64,000 nucleotides of DNA from Pseudotamlana haliotis (GTDB lineage: Bacteria > Bacteroidota > Bacteroidia > Flavobacteriales > Flavobacteriaceae): contig NZ_WAAT01000001.1 of the NCBI RefSeq assembly GCF_008806375.1, forward strand, positions 24,870 through 88,869, written 5' to 3'. Position 1 is the stretch's first letter. Every line of letters begins with the position of its first letter. The position numbers were made by a program, and so were the translations under genes. Below are positions 8,803 to 17,066 of the stretch, piece after piece. Below the pieces are notes generated by a model. It was not told the DNA's origin. It saw only the letters and a list, made by a program, of their open reading frames with translations, and ran no database searches.

Positions 8803-10968
8803 ATGATTCACATTCATCATAAAACATTACAAGATTTAGAGTTTCAAACGGTTTTACAGCAGGTTAGCGAACACTGCATTACGCCACTTGGCCACCAAAA
8901 AGCCTTAGAAATTGCACCCTATAAAAATAAAGAGGAGCTCCTTTTTTCGTTACAATTAACCAACGAATACGTGTCGTCTTTTTACAACGACAATCGCATA
9001 CCTAACCACGGTTTTGATGCGATCACCAAAGAACTACAGCTTTTAAATATTGAAAACACCTTTTTAGAAGTTCATGGTTTAAAGAAAATTGTAGCCATGT
9101 CTACAACGGTTAATGACATCGTGATTTTCCTAAAGAAATTTGAAGAATATTACCCGAATCTTTATCAGTTTGCTTCACATATTGAAGTGACCAAGCTACT
9201 TATTGAAAAAGTTGATGCCATTGTAGATCGGTTTGGTGATATTAAAGACCATGCTTCCACCCTATTATACGAGCTACGACAGTCTATAAACAAGATTAAA
9301 GGTAAAATTAACGCCAGTTTCGCAACAGCCTTAAACACTTACCACAGCTTAGAATATCTGGATGACATTAGAGAATCTGTAGTAGACAATAAACGTGTTT
9401 TAGCCGTAAAAGCCATGTACCGCCGTAAAGTTAGAGGCGCTATAATGGGCGGTAGTAAAACAGGAAGTATCGTTTACATAGAGCCGGAAACAACCTTACA
9501 ACACACTAGAGAGCTTAATAATTTAGAATACGAAGAACATGAAGAAATTGTACGCATTCTAAAAGAAGTTACCGATTTTATTCGTCCGTTTTTACCACTC
9601 TTAGAAGATTATCAGAACTTTTTGATTGCTATAGACGTGATTTCCGCGAAAGCGAAATATGCCAAATCCATGAACGCGATTCTTCCTGAACTATCGGAAG
9701 AAAAAACCATGTATTTACGTGATGCTTATCACCCAATTTTATATTTAAGTAATCTAGAAAAGAAAGAAAAAACCTTTCCGCAGACTGTTAAATTAAAAGA
9801 AGATAGCCGCATTATTGTTATCTCAGGACCCAATGCCGGCGGAAAAAGTATCACATTAAAAACAGTAGGTTTACTACAAGTGATGCTGCAAAGTGGTATG
9901 CTTATTCCTGTACATGAACGCAGTAAAGTCTGTTTATTTGATAGAATTTTAAGTGATATTGGAGATAATCAATCTATTGAAAACCACCTAAGTACTTACA
10001 GTTACCGTTTAAAACAAATGAATTACTTTTTAAGAAAGTGTAATAAAAATACCCTTTTCTTAATTGATGAATTCGGTACTGGATCAGACCCTGAACTTGG
10101 TGGCGCTTTGGCGGAAACCTTTTTAGAAGAGTTTTACCATCGTGAGGCTTTTGGTATTATTACCACCCACTATTCTAATTTGAAGATTTTGGCTAACGAA
10201 ATGCCGTATATGCTTAATGCTAATATGCTTTTTGATGAGCGCACTTTAGAACCGTTGTTTAAACTAGTTATCGGTCAAGCCGGAAGTAGTTTCACCTTTG
10301 AAGTGGCTCAAAAAAATGGTATTCCTTACGGATTAATAAACCGTGCTAAAAAGAAGATTGAGCGTAGTAAAGTCCGTTTTGATGCCACTATAGCCAAACT
10401 TCAAAAAGAGCGCTCTAAACTTGAAAAAACAGGGCAATCTTTAAAACAAAATGAAAAGAAAAAACTTGAAGAAGCCGATAAATTAGAGGAAATAAACGCT
10501 AAAATTCAGAAGAAATTAGAAAGCTATCAGGAATTATATGATAGCAATCAGCGTTTAATTTATCTAGGCCAAAAGGTCAATGACATCGCTGAAAAATACT
10601 TTGACGATAAAAAGAAACGTGAATTAATGGCCGAACTTTTTAAAGTGGTTCAAATAGAAAACTCCAAACGTAAAAAGGTTACAGCAAAACAGAAAAAAGC
10701 CATTAAAGCCAAGGAACAAAAGGTAAAACAAGAAGCTGAAAAGAAAGTTGAAGTGATTCGTGAAAAGAAAAAAGTAGCGAAACAGAAAGCCATTGCTGCT
10801 CCTAAACCTAAGCCTACTTTAAAGCTTGGCGACCGTGTACGTATGGAGGACGGCCGCGCTATTGGAACCATAGATAAAATTGAAAAGAATAAAGCTGTTG
10901 TAAATTACGGTATGTTTACGACTAACGTGAGTATGGACCAATTAGAACTGGTTGAAGCAAAAAAATGA
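8803..10968 (+). CDS. mutS2: MutS2-type DNA-binding ATPase lacking the Smr nuclease domain
   Basis: MutS2 proteins act on branched DNA or collided ribosomes rather than in mismatch repair. The core and clamp region covers about residues 1-330. The ATPase has Walker A GPNAGGKS near residue 342 and Walker B LIDEFGTGSDPELGG, followed by THYSNLK. A long charged coiled coil runs from about 520 to 660 and is rich in Lys and Glu. The protein ends in a small beta-rich segment (LKLGDRVRMEDGRAIGTI...). There is no C-terminal Smr endonuclease domain, so the length is 721 aa instead of about 780. The stop overlaps the next start as ATGA, so translation of the two is probably coupled. Confidence 0.92.
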   Translation: MIHIHHKTLQDLEFQTVLQQVSEHCITPLGHQKALEIAPYKNKEELLFSLQLTNEYVSSFYNDNRIPNHGFDAITKELQLLNIENTFLEVHGLKKIVAMSTTVNDIVIFLKKFEEYYPNLYQFASHIEVTKLLIEKVDAIVDRFGDIKDHASTLLYELRQSINKIKGKINASFATALNTYHSLEYLDDIRESVVDNKRVLAVKAMYRRKVRGAIMGGSKTGSIVYIEPETTLQHTRELNNLEYEEHEEIVRILKEVTDFIRPFLPLLEDYQNFLIAIDVISAKAKYAKSMNAILPELSEEKTMYLRDAYHPILYLSNLEKKEKTFPQTVKLKEDSRIIVISGPNAGGKSITLKTVGLLQVMLQSGMLIPVHERSKVCLFDRILSDIGDNQSIENHLSTYSYRLKQMNYFLRKCNKNTLFLIDEFGTGSDPELGGALAETFLEEFYHREAFGIITTHYSNLKILANEMPYMLNANMLFDERTLEPLFKLVIGQAGSSFTFEVAQKNGIPYGLINRAKKKIERSKVRFDATIAKLQKERSKLEKTGQSLKQNEKKKLEEADKLEEINAKIQKKLESYQELYDSNQRLIYLGQKVNDIAEKYFDDKKKRELMAELFKVVQIENSKRKKVTAKQKKAIKAKEQKVKQEAEKKVEVIREKKKVAKQKAIAAPKPKPTLKLGDRVRMEDGRAIGTIDKIEKNKAVVNYGMFTTNVSMDQLELVEAKK

Positions 10969-11381
10969 TCGATTTACCAAAACATAAACAACTAATACTT
11001 TTTGACGGGGTTTGTAACCTATGTGATAGTAGCGTGCAATATGTTATTAAACATGATAAAAAGGATCTATTTATGTTTGCAGCTTTACAAAGCACCATTG
11101 GAAAACAACTTATAGACACCTACAATATAGACACCAATAAAACAGATTCTATCTTACTTTATACACCCGAAAACGGTGTAAAACATAAATCTACCGCAGC
11201 TTTAAAAATAGCCACGCATTTAGGGTTTCCTCCGAATTTAATGGGCGTATTTTTAATTGTTCCCGCCTTTATTAGAAATTGGGTTTATGATTTTATCGCT
11301 AAAAACCGCTATAAGTGGTATGGTAAAAAGGAGGCTTGCATGATTCCCACGCCTGAGTTAAAAAGTAAGTTTTTGGATTAA
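10965..11381 (+). CDS. DCC-family thiol-disulfide oxidoreductase (DUF393)
   Basis: This small protein carries the family motif DGVCNLC close to its N terminus, the two-Cys site that gives the DCC family its name. Family members are predicted thiol-disulfide oxidoreductases, but a substrate is not known. Length is 138 aa, as usual. It overlaps mutS2 by 4 bp (ATGA). Its last 113 bp (11266-11378) are repeated as a decayed copy 5.66 kb downstream at 16925-17037, in the same orientation, so its 3' end marks the boundary of an inserted or duplicated segment. This copy has an intact frame and stop. Confidence 0.85.
   Translation: MIDLPKHKQLILFDGVCNLCDSSVQYVIKHDKKDLFMFAALQSTIGKQLIDTYNIDTNKTDSILLYTPENGVKHKSTAALKIATHLGFPPNLMGVFLIVPAFIRNWVYDFIAKNRYKWYGKKEACMIPTPELKSKFLD
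11266..11378 (+). repeat. Left copy of a 113-bp direct repeat (3' end of the DCC gene)
   Basis: This segment matches 16925-17037 without gaps at 105 of 113 positions (offset 5659). From about 11312 onward only one base differs. The left copy is the functional end of the DCC coding region. The pair brackets a locus with several broken genes. Confidence 0.85.
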
Positions 11382-11407
11382 AACTCACTTCACTAGCGCT
11401 TTATTTA

Positions 11408-12316
11408 CTAGAAACCTTCTCCTAAACGCCAGCTTAATACAATGCCATGACTATCGCCCGCTAAGGTATTTTTCATCATTTTGTTATAGCTATACAACAC
11501 TTTTAAATGATCAAATAAATAAAGCCCCACAAATGCATTTATCGATGCATCTGTTCGGTACCCTAATCCTAATTCAAATTTATTTTTATAGTTTACTTTG
11601 GTGTTTAAATCCGCTTGAAACGGAGATCCAGAAACGTATTTAAGAAGCATGCTTGGGGTAATTAATACTTCCTTAAAACGATTGGTAAAAAAACGGTAAC
11701 CCCCATAAATGTAATAAGCGCCTTTAACATCTATATTATCTTCAGATGATAGAGAATCACCTAAAAGGTTAGATGCCGATAAACCAATATAAACATGTTC
11801 TCTATTGTAAAGCACGCCTGCCCCCAAAGTTGGAATGGTTGTACTGATGTTATTTACAAAATTTGGATCATTATGAATACCTAAATCTAAAAGGTTTTCA
11901 TCGAAAAACATCACTCCTGCCGATATCCCAAAAGATAACACATGCGGATTGTATGACCACCAAGTATTTCGATCGGAATCGAAAAGCAACTTATAAGAAT
12001 AAGTTCCAAAAAGCTGAGTAGCCGTAGTCACCCCAATTTGATCACTATAAGCACCCCCAGCGATCCCCACATGCTCTGAGCCCGTAGGCATATTAACCAA
12101 TAAACTCATTGTTTTTGGACTGCCTTCTACTTTATTTAATTGTCCGCTACTGGTAAAAGTAATGTCTGCATTTGGGTAAAACCCTGCGTAGGCTGGATTA
12201 ATAAGAACTCCATTACTACTGTAATTTGAAAACACGGGAGTTTGCTGTGCAAATAAAGATTGTAAAAAACTAATTGACAACACAATGGCTACCGTTATGA
12301 TATACTTATTATTCAT
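11408..12316 (-). CDS. PorP/SprF family type IX secretion membrane protein
   Basis: PorP/SprF proteins are outer-membrane barrels that work with the type IX secretion system. SprF-like members are each paired with one large secreted adhesin carrying a type B C-terminal domain. The signal peptide (ending SLFAQQ) is followed by the family signature NPAYAGFYPN and repeated amphipathic strands. Length is 302 aa, typical. It starts 3 bp after the stop of the type B domain gene, so the two were one transcription unit. Because the upstream partner has lost its 5' part and probably its promoter, this gene may now be silent or an orphan. Confidence 0.92.
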   Translation of the reverse strand: MNNKYIITVAIVLSISFLQSLFAQQTPVFSNYSSNGVLINPAYAGFYPNADITFTSSGQLNKVEGSPKTMSLLVNMPTGSEHVGIAGGAYSDQIGVTTATQLFGTYSYKLLFDSDRNTWWSYNPHVLSFGISAGVMFFDENLLDLGIHNDPNFVNNISTTIPTLGAGVLYNREHVYIGLSASNLLGDSLSSEDNIDVKGAYYIYGGYRFFTNRFKEVLITPSMLLKYVSGSPFQADLNTKVNYKNKFELGLGYRTDASINAFVGLYLFDHLKVLYSYNKMMKNTLAGDSHGIVLSWRLGEGF

Positions 12317-12319
12317 TTA

Positions 12320-13426
12320 TTATCTTTTTAAAACAAGGAATCCTGTTTCTTTTTTTAAATGGTGAGTACCTTCTATTTTAATTTGAAAGAAATAGGTGCC
12401 TTCAGGTAATTGATCGGCGCCCCAATTTCTTTTTCGGTTTGCAAGCCCTCTAAACACATTAGAAGTGTTATTGTAACCTTGAGTCTCAAAAACCAAATCT
12501 CCCCACCTGTTGTAAATCAAAACTGTATTTTTAGGGTATTTTTGAATACCATCGATTTCCCAGAATTCATTAATACCATCGCCATCAGGGGAAAAACCAT
12601 ATTTGGTATCGTCTTCTTCTTTTTTGGTAACATAAACGGTTACAAAATCTTCGGAAGTACAACCCGCTTCAGATTTAAAACTAAGCGTATAAGTCGTAGT
12701 TTCCGTTGGACTAGCTATATGGGGTTTCAATATTTGAAGCGCTAAACTTTCCGCTGGTGACCAGGTTAAGGTTCCTGAGATTGACGTTGAAGCTTTTAAT
12801 TCAACTTGCTCCCCTTCATCAATATTTTGATCTTCTCCAGCATCAACGCTACAATCAACCACCACCTCATCTTCAACAATAACATCAAAACTACATGTCA
12901 CAGAATTTCCTGCGGCACCTCGAACTTCATAAGTAATCGTTGTTACCCCTATTGGAAAAGCCGAACCAGAAGCAAAACCTGCTATTTGTGTTACGGCATC
13001 AACTGCACAATTATCGGTTCCTACAGGCGTATTGAAGTTTACAATAGCGGTATCCAACCCAAAACCTACCGTTTGAGTGATGTTAGATTGGCAAGTGATT
13101 TCTGGAGCAATAGTATTGTTTACAGTAATGATTTGCTCTACATTTATATAGTTTCCTGAGGTATCGGTAACGCTGTATGTTCTAATAATAGTTCCTGGCG
13201 TAGTTTCAACATCACTTACAAAAGCTACTGTTGGTGTTGCCGTACAGTTATCGGCAGCATCTGCAAATACCGAAATATCTACTAAAGGCACATCGCCTGC
13301 ACAAGACACATTAATAGCAGCTGGATGACTTGCCGTAGGATTTTCAGTTTCATTTATCGTGATGGTTTGCTCTACTTTAATACTAAAAAACATGTTCTGG
13401 GGATTTACATTAATTTTATTGAGCAT
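12320..13426 (-). CDS. 5'-truncated T9SS type B sorting domain protein with HYR repeats
   Basis: The protein reads from inside a chain of HYR-like beta-sandwich repeats (for example CTATPTVAFVSDVETTPGTI and DVIVEDEVVVDC) into a PKD-like module. It ends in the T9SS type B (gliding-associated) C-terminal domain with NRWGDLVF and LPEGTYFFQIKI. Such adhesins are normally very large and start with a signal peptide. Here there is none, and the open frame begins in the middle of a repeat. Homologous sequence begins only near 13378; the first ~16 residues are antisense to an unrelated membrane-protein gene. I read it as the 3' remnant of a surface adhesin whose front was lost in a rearrangement. The SprF partner follows 3 bp later. 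Confidence 0.85.
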   Translation of the reverse strand: MLNKINVNPQNMFFSIKVEQTITINETENPTASHPAAINVSCAGDVPLVDISVFADAADNCTATPTVAFVSDVETTPGTIIRTYSVTDTSGNYINVEQIITVNNTIAPEITCQSNITQTVGFGLDTAIVNFNTPVGTDNCAVDAVTQIAGFASGSAFPIGVTTITYEVRGAAGNSVTCSFDVIVEDEVVVDCSVDAGEDQNIDEGEQVELKASTSISGTLTWSPAESLALQILKPHIASPTETTTYTLSFKSEAGCTSEDFVTVYVTKKEEDDTKYGFSPDGDGINEFWEIDGIQKYPKNTVLIYNRWGDLVFETQGYNNTSNVFRGLANRKRNWGADQLPEGTYFFQIKIEGTHHLKKETGFLVLKR

Positions 13427-13810
13427 TATTGCCGTTCCATCTTTATTGCTATCAACAAAACCTAATGCGAATGAGCTTCTCGAAAAAATTGAACCCCTTC
13501 AAGGTTGGATAGGGATCGTATTTTGTTTTTTGGGTATTTGGGGTATTACATCGTCTATAGTAAATATAGATCTACTTAAAACATTTCCTCTTTGGTGGAT
13601 TACTCTGTTTTCAGGCAATGTTATTGAAACTGTTTTAGGCTTTATGTTAGCCTTGGACTGATTAATAATCTGTTCATTTCAAAAACCAGGTCTGGAGCTG
13701 AAAAAGGGGCATCTTTAAGGCTAAAATTAGCACCGAAACTAGGTAAACTTGGTCTTTTGGGGTTATTAACGGGCGCATGGATGACAGCCATTTCATTCCT
13801 ATTCCTTTAA
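13392..13810 (+). pseudogene. Frameshifted multi-pass membrane protein gene
   Basis: From ATG 13392 the frame encodes a hydrophobic protein beginning MFWGFTLILLSIIAVPSL, with further helices around GWIGIVFCFLGIWGIT and WWITLFSGNVIETVLG. The frame hits TGA just after MLALD (13659-13661). A +1 shift at that point continues sensibly as GLINNLFISKTRSGAEKG and then GLLGLLTGAWMTAISFLFL, to TAA at 13808-13810, which gives about 140 aa. The loss of one base in what was probably LALGLI explains it. I do not recognise a named family. Its 5' side joins the truncated adhesin gene directly, so its promoter is also likely lost. Confidence 0.65.
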
Positions 13811-13928
13811 ATATTGAAAAACGATTTTGAAGCCACTTTTTTAAAGACTTGTTAATCATTTTTAACATTAAACGACATTCCTAATAAATAGACCTTCAAA
13901 AATTTATAAAACCAATTATAAATCGCTG

Positions 13929-13955
13929 TTGATCTTATTTTAATTATTAGTTTTG
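13929..13955 (+). promoter_or_regulatory. Bacteroidota-type promoter of the sensor kinase gene
   Basis: TTG at 13929-13931 and TAGTTTTG at 13948-13955 match the -33/-7 consensus with a 16-bp spacer. The ATG at 13961 is only 5 bp past the -7 box, so the message would be almost leaderless or the real start of transcription lies elsewhere. Confidence 0.45.
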
Positions 13956-13960
13956 TTTTT

Positions 13961-14842
13961 ATGCCCAAATTGTTTGTTCAAATTAGTACGCTTCTTTTTA
14001 TTCTTTACACTTTTACTGTACAAGCACAAGACTTAAAAGAAGAACATGTTGATAAAAATCAGCTAGATAATAAAACTTATGAAAATGAAATAACTCAGGC
14101 ATTTTCATTACTTAATGGCAACAAGCCGAATGAGGCCTATAGAATAGCGCATAAGTTGCTTAAAAAAGAGCTTGATACTTTATCAAGAACAAACACTAAT
14201 CTATTATTAGGGGCTTATTTTAATTCAAAGCATTTAATTGATTCTTCATTATACTACTCTAATCAGGCGCTAAAACACAGTATATTAATTCAAAATGATT
14301 CAATAAAAAATAGAGTTCATAGTATTGTTTACAACTTATTGGCTATAAATAATAAAAGAAAGGGGCTTTTAACTGAAAGTAAAAAATGGCACTATAGAGG
14401 TTTTGCTATCTCTCAAAAATATAAAGAAGACAATCTTTATTACATGCATTTACATGGATTAGCTAATATTAACAAGGAATTAGGTGATTACCAAAATGCT
14501 ATAAAAACGTTCAAAAAATGCCTAAACTATGAAGATGATGCCGAAATAATATATGGTAGCTATATCAATCTGGGAGATATCTATGCATCTCTAAAAGATT
14601 ATAACACCTCAAATGAATTTTATCAAAAAGCTTTAAAACTTAGCGAACGGCATAGAAATTTTTATGCGCTGGCAGTCATAAAAACAAGCCTAGCAGCAAA
14701 CTACTATTCGCAAAATAAAATTGATGAAGCTATTAAGCTATATAATGAGGCCATCCTCTTATCTAAAGACAAAGAATATATGCAACTCGCGCTGAGCGCT
14801 CGCTTGGATATTGGAAGGATTTTCTATGATATCAAGCAATAA
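13961..14842 (+). CDS. TPR sensor half of a histidine kinase gene split by a stop codon
   Basis: The product begins with a signal peptide (cleavage after VQAQ) and contains tandem tetratricopeptide repeats across the rest of its 293 residues (for example GDYQNAIKTFKKCLNYED and KDYNTSNEFYQKALKLSE). This is the periplasmic sensor part of a TPR-type histidine kinase. It ends at TAA 14840-14842, after GRIFYDIKQ. The reading frame continues without a shift into KDAQLVFSF and the TPR-transmembrane-kinase region of the following entry. A single nonsense change, for instance TAT or TAC to TAA, would therefore have split one gene of about 658 codons. A sequencing error at this codon is the alternative. 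Confidence 0.8.
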   Translation: MPKLFVQISTLLFILYTFTVQAQDLKEEHVDKNQLDNKTYENEITQAFSLLNGNKPNEAYRIAHKLLKKELDTLSRTNTNLLLGAYFNSKHLIDSSLYYSNQALKHSILIQNDSIKNRVHSIVYNLLAINNKRKGLLTESKKWHYRGFAISQKYKEDNLYYMHLHGLANINKELGDYQNAIKTFKKCLNYEDDAEIIYGSYINLGDIYASLKDYNTSNEFYQKALKLSERHRNFYALAVIKTSLAANYYSQNKIDEAIKLYNEAILLSKDKEYMQLALSARLDIGRIFYDIKQ

Positions 14843-14854
14843 AAAGATGCTCAA

Positions 14855-15937
14855 TTGGTTTTTTCATTTGGACTACATACTGCTATTGAACTAGGATATT
14901 TAAATGAGCAAAAAGAAATATATGATAATTTAAAAAACATCTTTATTGCCAAAAACGATTATAAACAAGCCTATCAATATATATCAAAATCTAATAAAAT
15001 TAAAGATTCGATAAGTCAGCTACAAAAAGATAAAGAGGTTAATGAGATTGAAGTAAAATATAAAACCCTTCAAAAAGAAAACGAAATTATTTTACTTAAA
15101 AAAGATCAAGAAATTCAAGAAGCAAAGCTTGTACAAGAAAAAAGCAACAAAAACATAATTTTATACTCTTTCCTAATCCTCCTTGTACCAATTATAGGCT
15201 TACAATACATCTATTACCAAAAACTACAAGCGCAAAGTGAATTAAACAAAAAACAGGAAGAAATAAATAAAAAGGAAATTGCAGCGCTTCTTACAGATCA
15301 AGAATTAAAAATAATAAAAGCCGCAGTTAAAGGTAAAGACAAAGAAAGAAAACGCATCGCCCAGGAACTACACGATAGTATTGGTGGTAACTTGGCAGCC
15401 ATAAAACTTAAACTTAACAACTCTGTAAACGATTATCAAGCTAATTCTATAAATACTATTAATCTTCAACTTGATGAAACCTATGAGCAGGTTCGGCACT
15501 TATCTCATGATTTAATTTCTAAAAAAATTAGCAAAAATAATTTTTGCAATATCGTAAAGGAATACATTCAGAGTATTTGGGGGGACAATAGTGAATTTAA
15601 CGCCTATCCTAAGGAAAAAATTAATCTTTTAAACGAAGATTTACAAAATGAAATATTTAAAATCTTTCAAGAATTAACCACGAACACCATTAAGCACGCC
15701 AAGGCCACATCTATTGAGTTACAAATTAATCTCATAGAAAATGAACTGAATATTTTGTTTGAAGATAATGGTATTGGTTTCAATCCAGAACACCAAAAAG
15801 AAGGCATTGGATATGAAAACATAAAAAATAGACTAAATAAATTTCGGGGCTCATTAAATATTGATTCTAGAATTAATAGAGGCACGATAATAAACATAGA
15901 AATCCCCACTCTAACCGCAGTACATAATGAAGTATAA
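14855..15937 (+). CDS. Transmembrane and kinase half of the split TPR histidine kinase
   Basis: The frame is the same as that of the preceding TPR half and is open again right after its stop. The listed start is a TTG and may not be used. The order is a last TPR, a coiled coil (QKDKEVNEIEVKYKTLQKE), one membrane helix (IILYSFLILLVPIIGLQYIY), a second coiled coil, and a HisKA_3 dimerisation box KRIAQELHDSIGGNLAA with the phosphoacceptor His. An HATPase domain follows with NTIKHAKA and EDNGIGF. This is the NarX/DesK class of kinase, which pairs with LuxR-type regulators. The regulator gene overlaps its last 11 bp. The catalytic half looks intact, but without the sensor and signal peptide it may not insert properly. 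Confidence 0.82.
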   Translation: MVFSFGLHTAIELGYLNEQKEIYDNLKNIFIAKNDYKQAYQYISKSNKIKDSISQLQKDKEVNEIEVKYKTLQKENEIILLKKDQEIQEAKLVQEKSNKNIILYSFLILLVPIIGLQYIYYQKLQAQSELNKKQEEINKKEIAALLTDQELKIIKAAVKGKDKERKRIAQELHDSIGGNLAAIKLKLNNSVNDYQANSINTINLQLDETYEQVRHLSHDLISKKISKNNFCNIVKEYIQSIWGDNSEFNAYPKEKINLLNEDLQNEIFKIFQELTTNTIKHAKATSIELQINLIENELNILFEDNGIGFNPEHQKEGIGYENIKNRLNKFRGSLNIDSRINRGTIINIEIPTLTAVHNEV

Positions 15938-16571
15938 TTTAATTATTGTTGATGATCATAAAATGTTCTTAGATGGCATACTAAGCATTCTTAATACAAA
16001 AGAGGCTTACAACATTTTACTAACAACGACAAGTGGCACTCAGGTTATAAAGTTTTTGGATAATAATCCAGATGAAAAAATAGATCTGATTATCACTGAT
16101 ATTTCTATGCCTGAATTAGACGGAATTGCGCTTAACAAAAAAGTAAAAGAAAAAAGTAAAAGCGTAAAAACACTTGTGGTAAGCATGCATAACGATGCCG
16201 ATATGATTGACGAACTTATTGAAAATGATGTCGATGGTTATGTACCTAAAAATGCAGAAAAGAATGAATTGTTACGCGCTATAGAAACCATTTTAAAGGG
16301 TGAAAAATACTTTTCAAAGGAAATAAAAGACATTTTTTTAGAAAACAAATTCTACAAAAAGAAAGAGGAAGACATTAAACTCACCCAACATGAAATTGAC
16401 GTCATCTCTTTAATAGCACAGGAATTTACAACCCAAGAGATTGCAGACCAACTCTTTTTAAGTAAACATACTATTGAAAGCTATAGAAAAAACCTGATTG
16501 CAAAACTCCAAGTGAGAAACCTAGCAGGACTTACGAAATATGCTTTAAAAATGGAATATATTACAGAATAA
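15927..16571 (+). CDS. LuxR/NarL-type response regulator
   Basis: The receiver domain (residues 1-120) has the acidic pair in IVDDHKMF, the phosphoacceptor Asp in IITDISMPELDG, and the conserved Lys in YVPKNAEK. The C-terminal HTH has the LuxR signature LTQHEIDVISLIAQEFTTQE followed by IADQLFLSKHTIESYRKNL. Length is 214 aa, normal. It overlaps the kinase gene by 11 bp, the usual sign of a cognate pair. The regulator is intact although the kinase gene carries a stop. Its targets are unknown. Confidence 0.9.
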   Translation: MKYNLIIVDDHKMFLDGILSILNTKEAYNILLTTTSGTQVIKFLDNNPDEKIDLIITDISMPELDGIALNKKVKEKSKSVKTLVVSMHNDADMIDELIENDVDGYVPKNAEKNELLRAIETILKGEKYFSKEIKDIFLENKFYKKKEEDIKLTQHEIDVISLIAQEFTTQEIADQLFLSKHTIESYRKNLIAKLQVRNLAGLTKYALKMEYITE

Positions 16572-16583
16572 TAAAGGTGAAAT

Positions 16584-16918
16584 ACCAATGTTGTCCTAAA
16601 TATTTAATATATTCATTTTTTTCATTGATAAAAAAACGAACCAAAAAAATCTAGGCTTACGAACCTTTATCTAAATTTATCGTTCAGCCTCTAAATTTCA
16701 AGAACTCGCAACAGTAATTTAGGTAAATTGATACATTCGTTTAGCTCAAACAGCTTGAAATTTTACGAGGCTTTCACTTCAAATTTTACGATAAATTTTC
16801 GATAGGCCAAATAAAATGTAAACTAAAATTAAACCCCTATTTCCTTATGTCATATGGTAAAATCAATGACGGTGGAGGTTTTTATAAATAGTTTAAAAAC
16901 GTTTAGGACGCTATTGGT
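16584..16918. mobile_element. 335-bp MITE-like element with terminal inverted repeats and 5-bp target duplication
   Basis: The left end ACCAATGTTGTCCTAAA (16584-16600) and the right end TTTAGGACGCTATTGGT (16902-16918) are inverted repeats matching at 14 of 17 positions, with the mismatches confined to the middle triplet. Both ends are flanked by GAAAT (16579-16583 and 16919-16923), a clean 5-bp target duplication. The interior has no coding frame. It contains a fold-back: GCCTCTAAATTTCAAG (16687-16702) pairs imperfectly with 16754-16771, and AAATTTATCG (near 16675) pairs with a copy near 16790. This is the build of a non-autonomous transposon. The transposase family that would move it cannot be named from this copy. 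Confidence 0.65.
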
Positions 16919-16924
16919 GAAATA

Positions 16925-17037
16925 CCCTTATTAGAATTTGAGTTTACGATTTTAACGCTAAAAACCAGTATAAGTGGTATGGTAAAAAGTAGGCTTGCAT
17001 GATTCCCACGCCTGAGTTAAAAAGTAAGTTTTTGGAT
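16925..17037 (+). repeat. Right, decayed copy of the DCC gene 3' end
   Basis: This segment is 93% identical to 11266-11378 in the same orientation. Read in the DCC frame it carries two stops (TGA for the Trp in RNWVYD, TAG for Glu in KKEAC), so it is non-coding debris. It starts immediately after the target duplication of the MITE-like element and lies between that and the outer-membrane-like protein gene. It is either a displaced original 3' end left by integration of a segment, or the remains of a duplicated gene. Confidence 0.85.
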
Positions 17038-17066
17038 AATAGTTATTAATATGTCAAAACGAAGAC

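Noticed and set aside
12410-13159. Open frames on the plus strand within the adhesin and SprF region
   Set aside because: They are antisense to the well-supported T9SS type B gene, and their translations show no domain or sensible composition.
13674-13868. Minus-strand 64-aa open frame
   Set aside because: It lies antisense to the frameshifted tail of the membrane-protein pseudogene, whose plus-strand reading gives a far more protein-like sequence.
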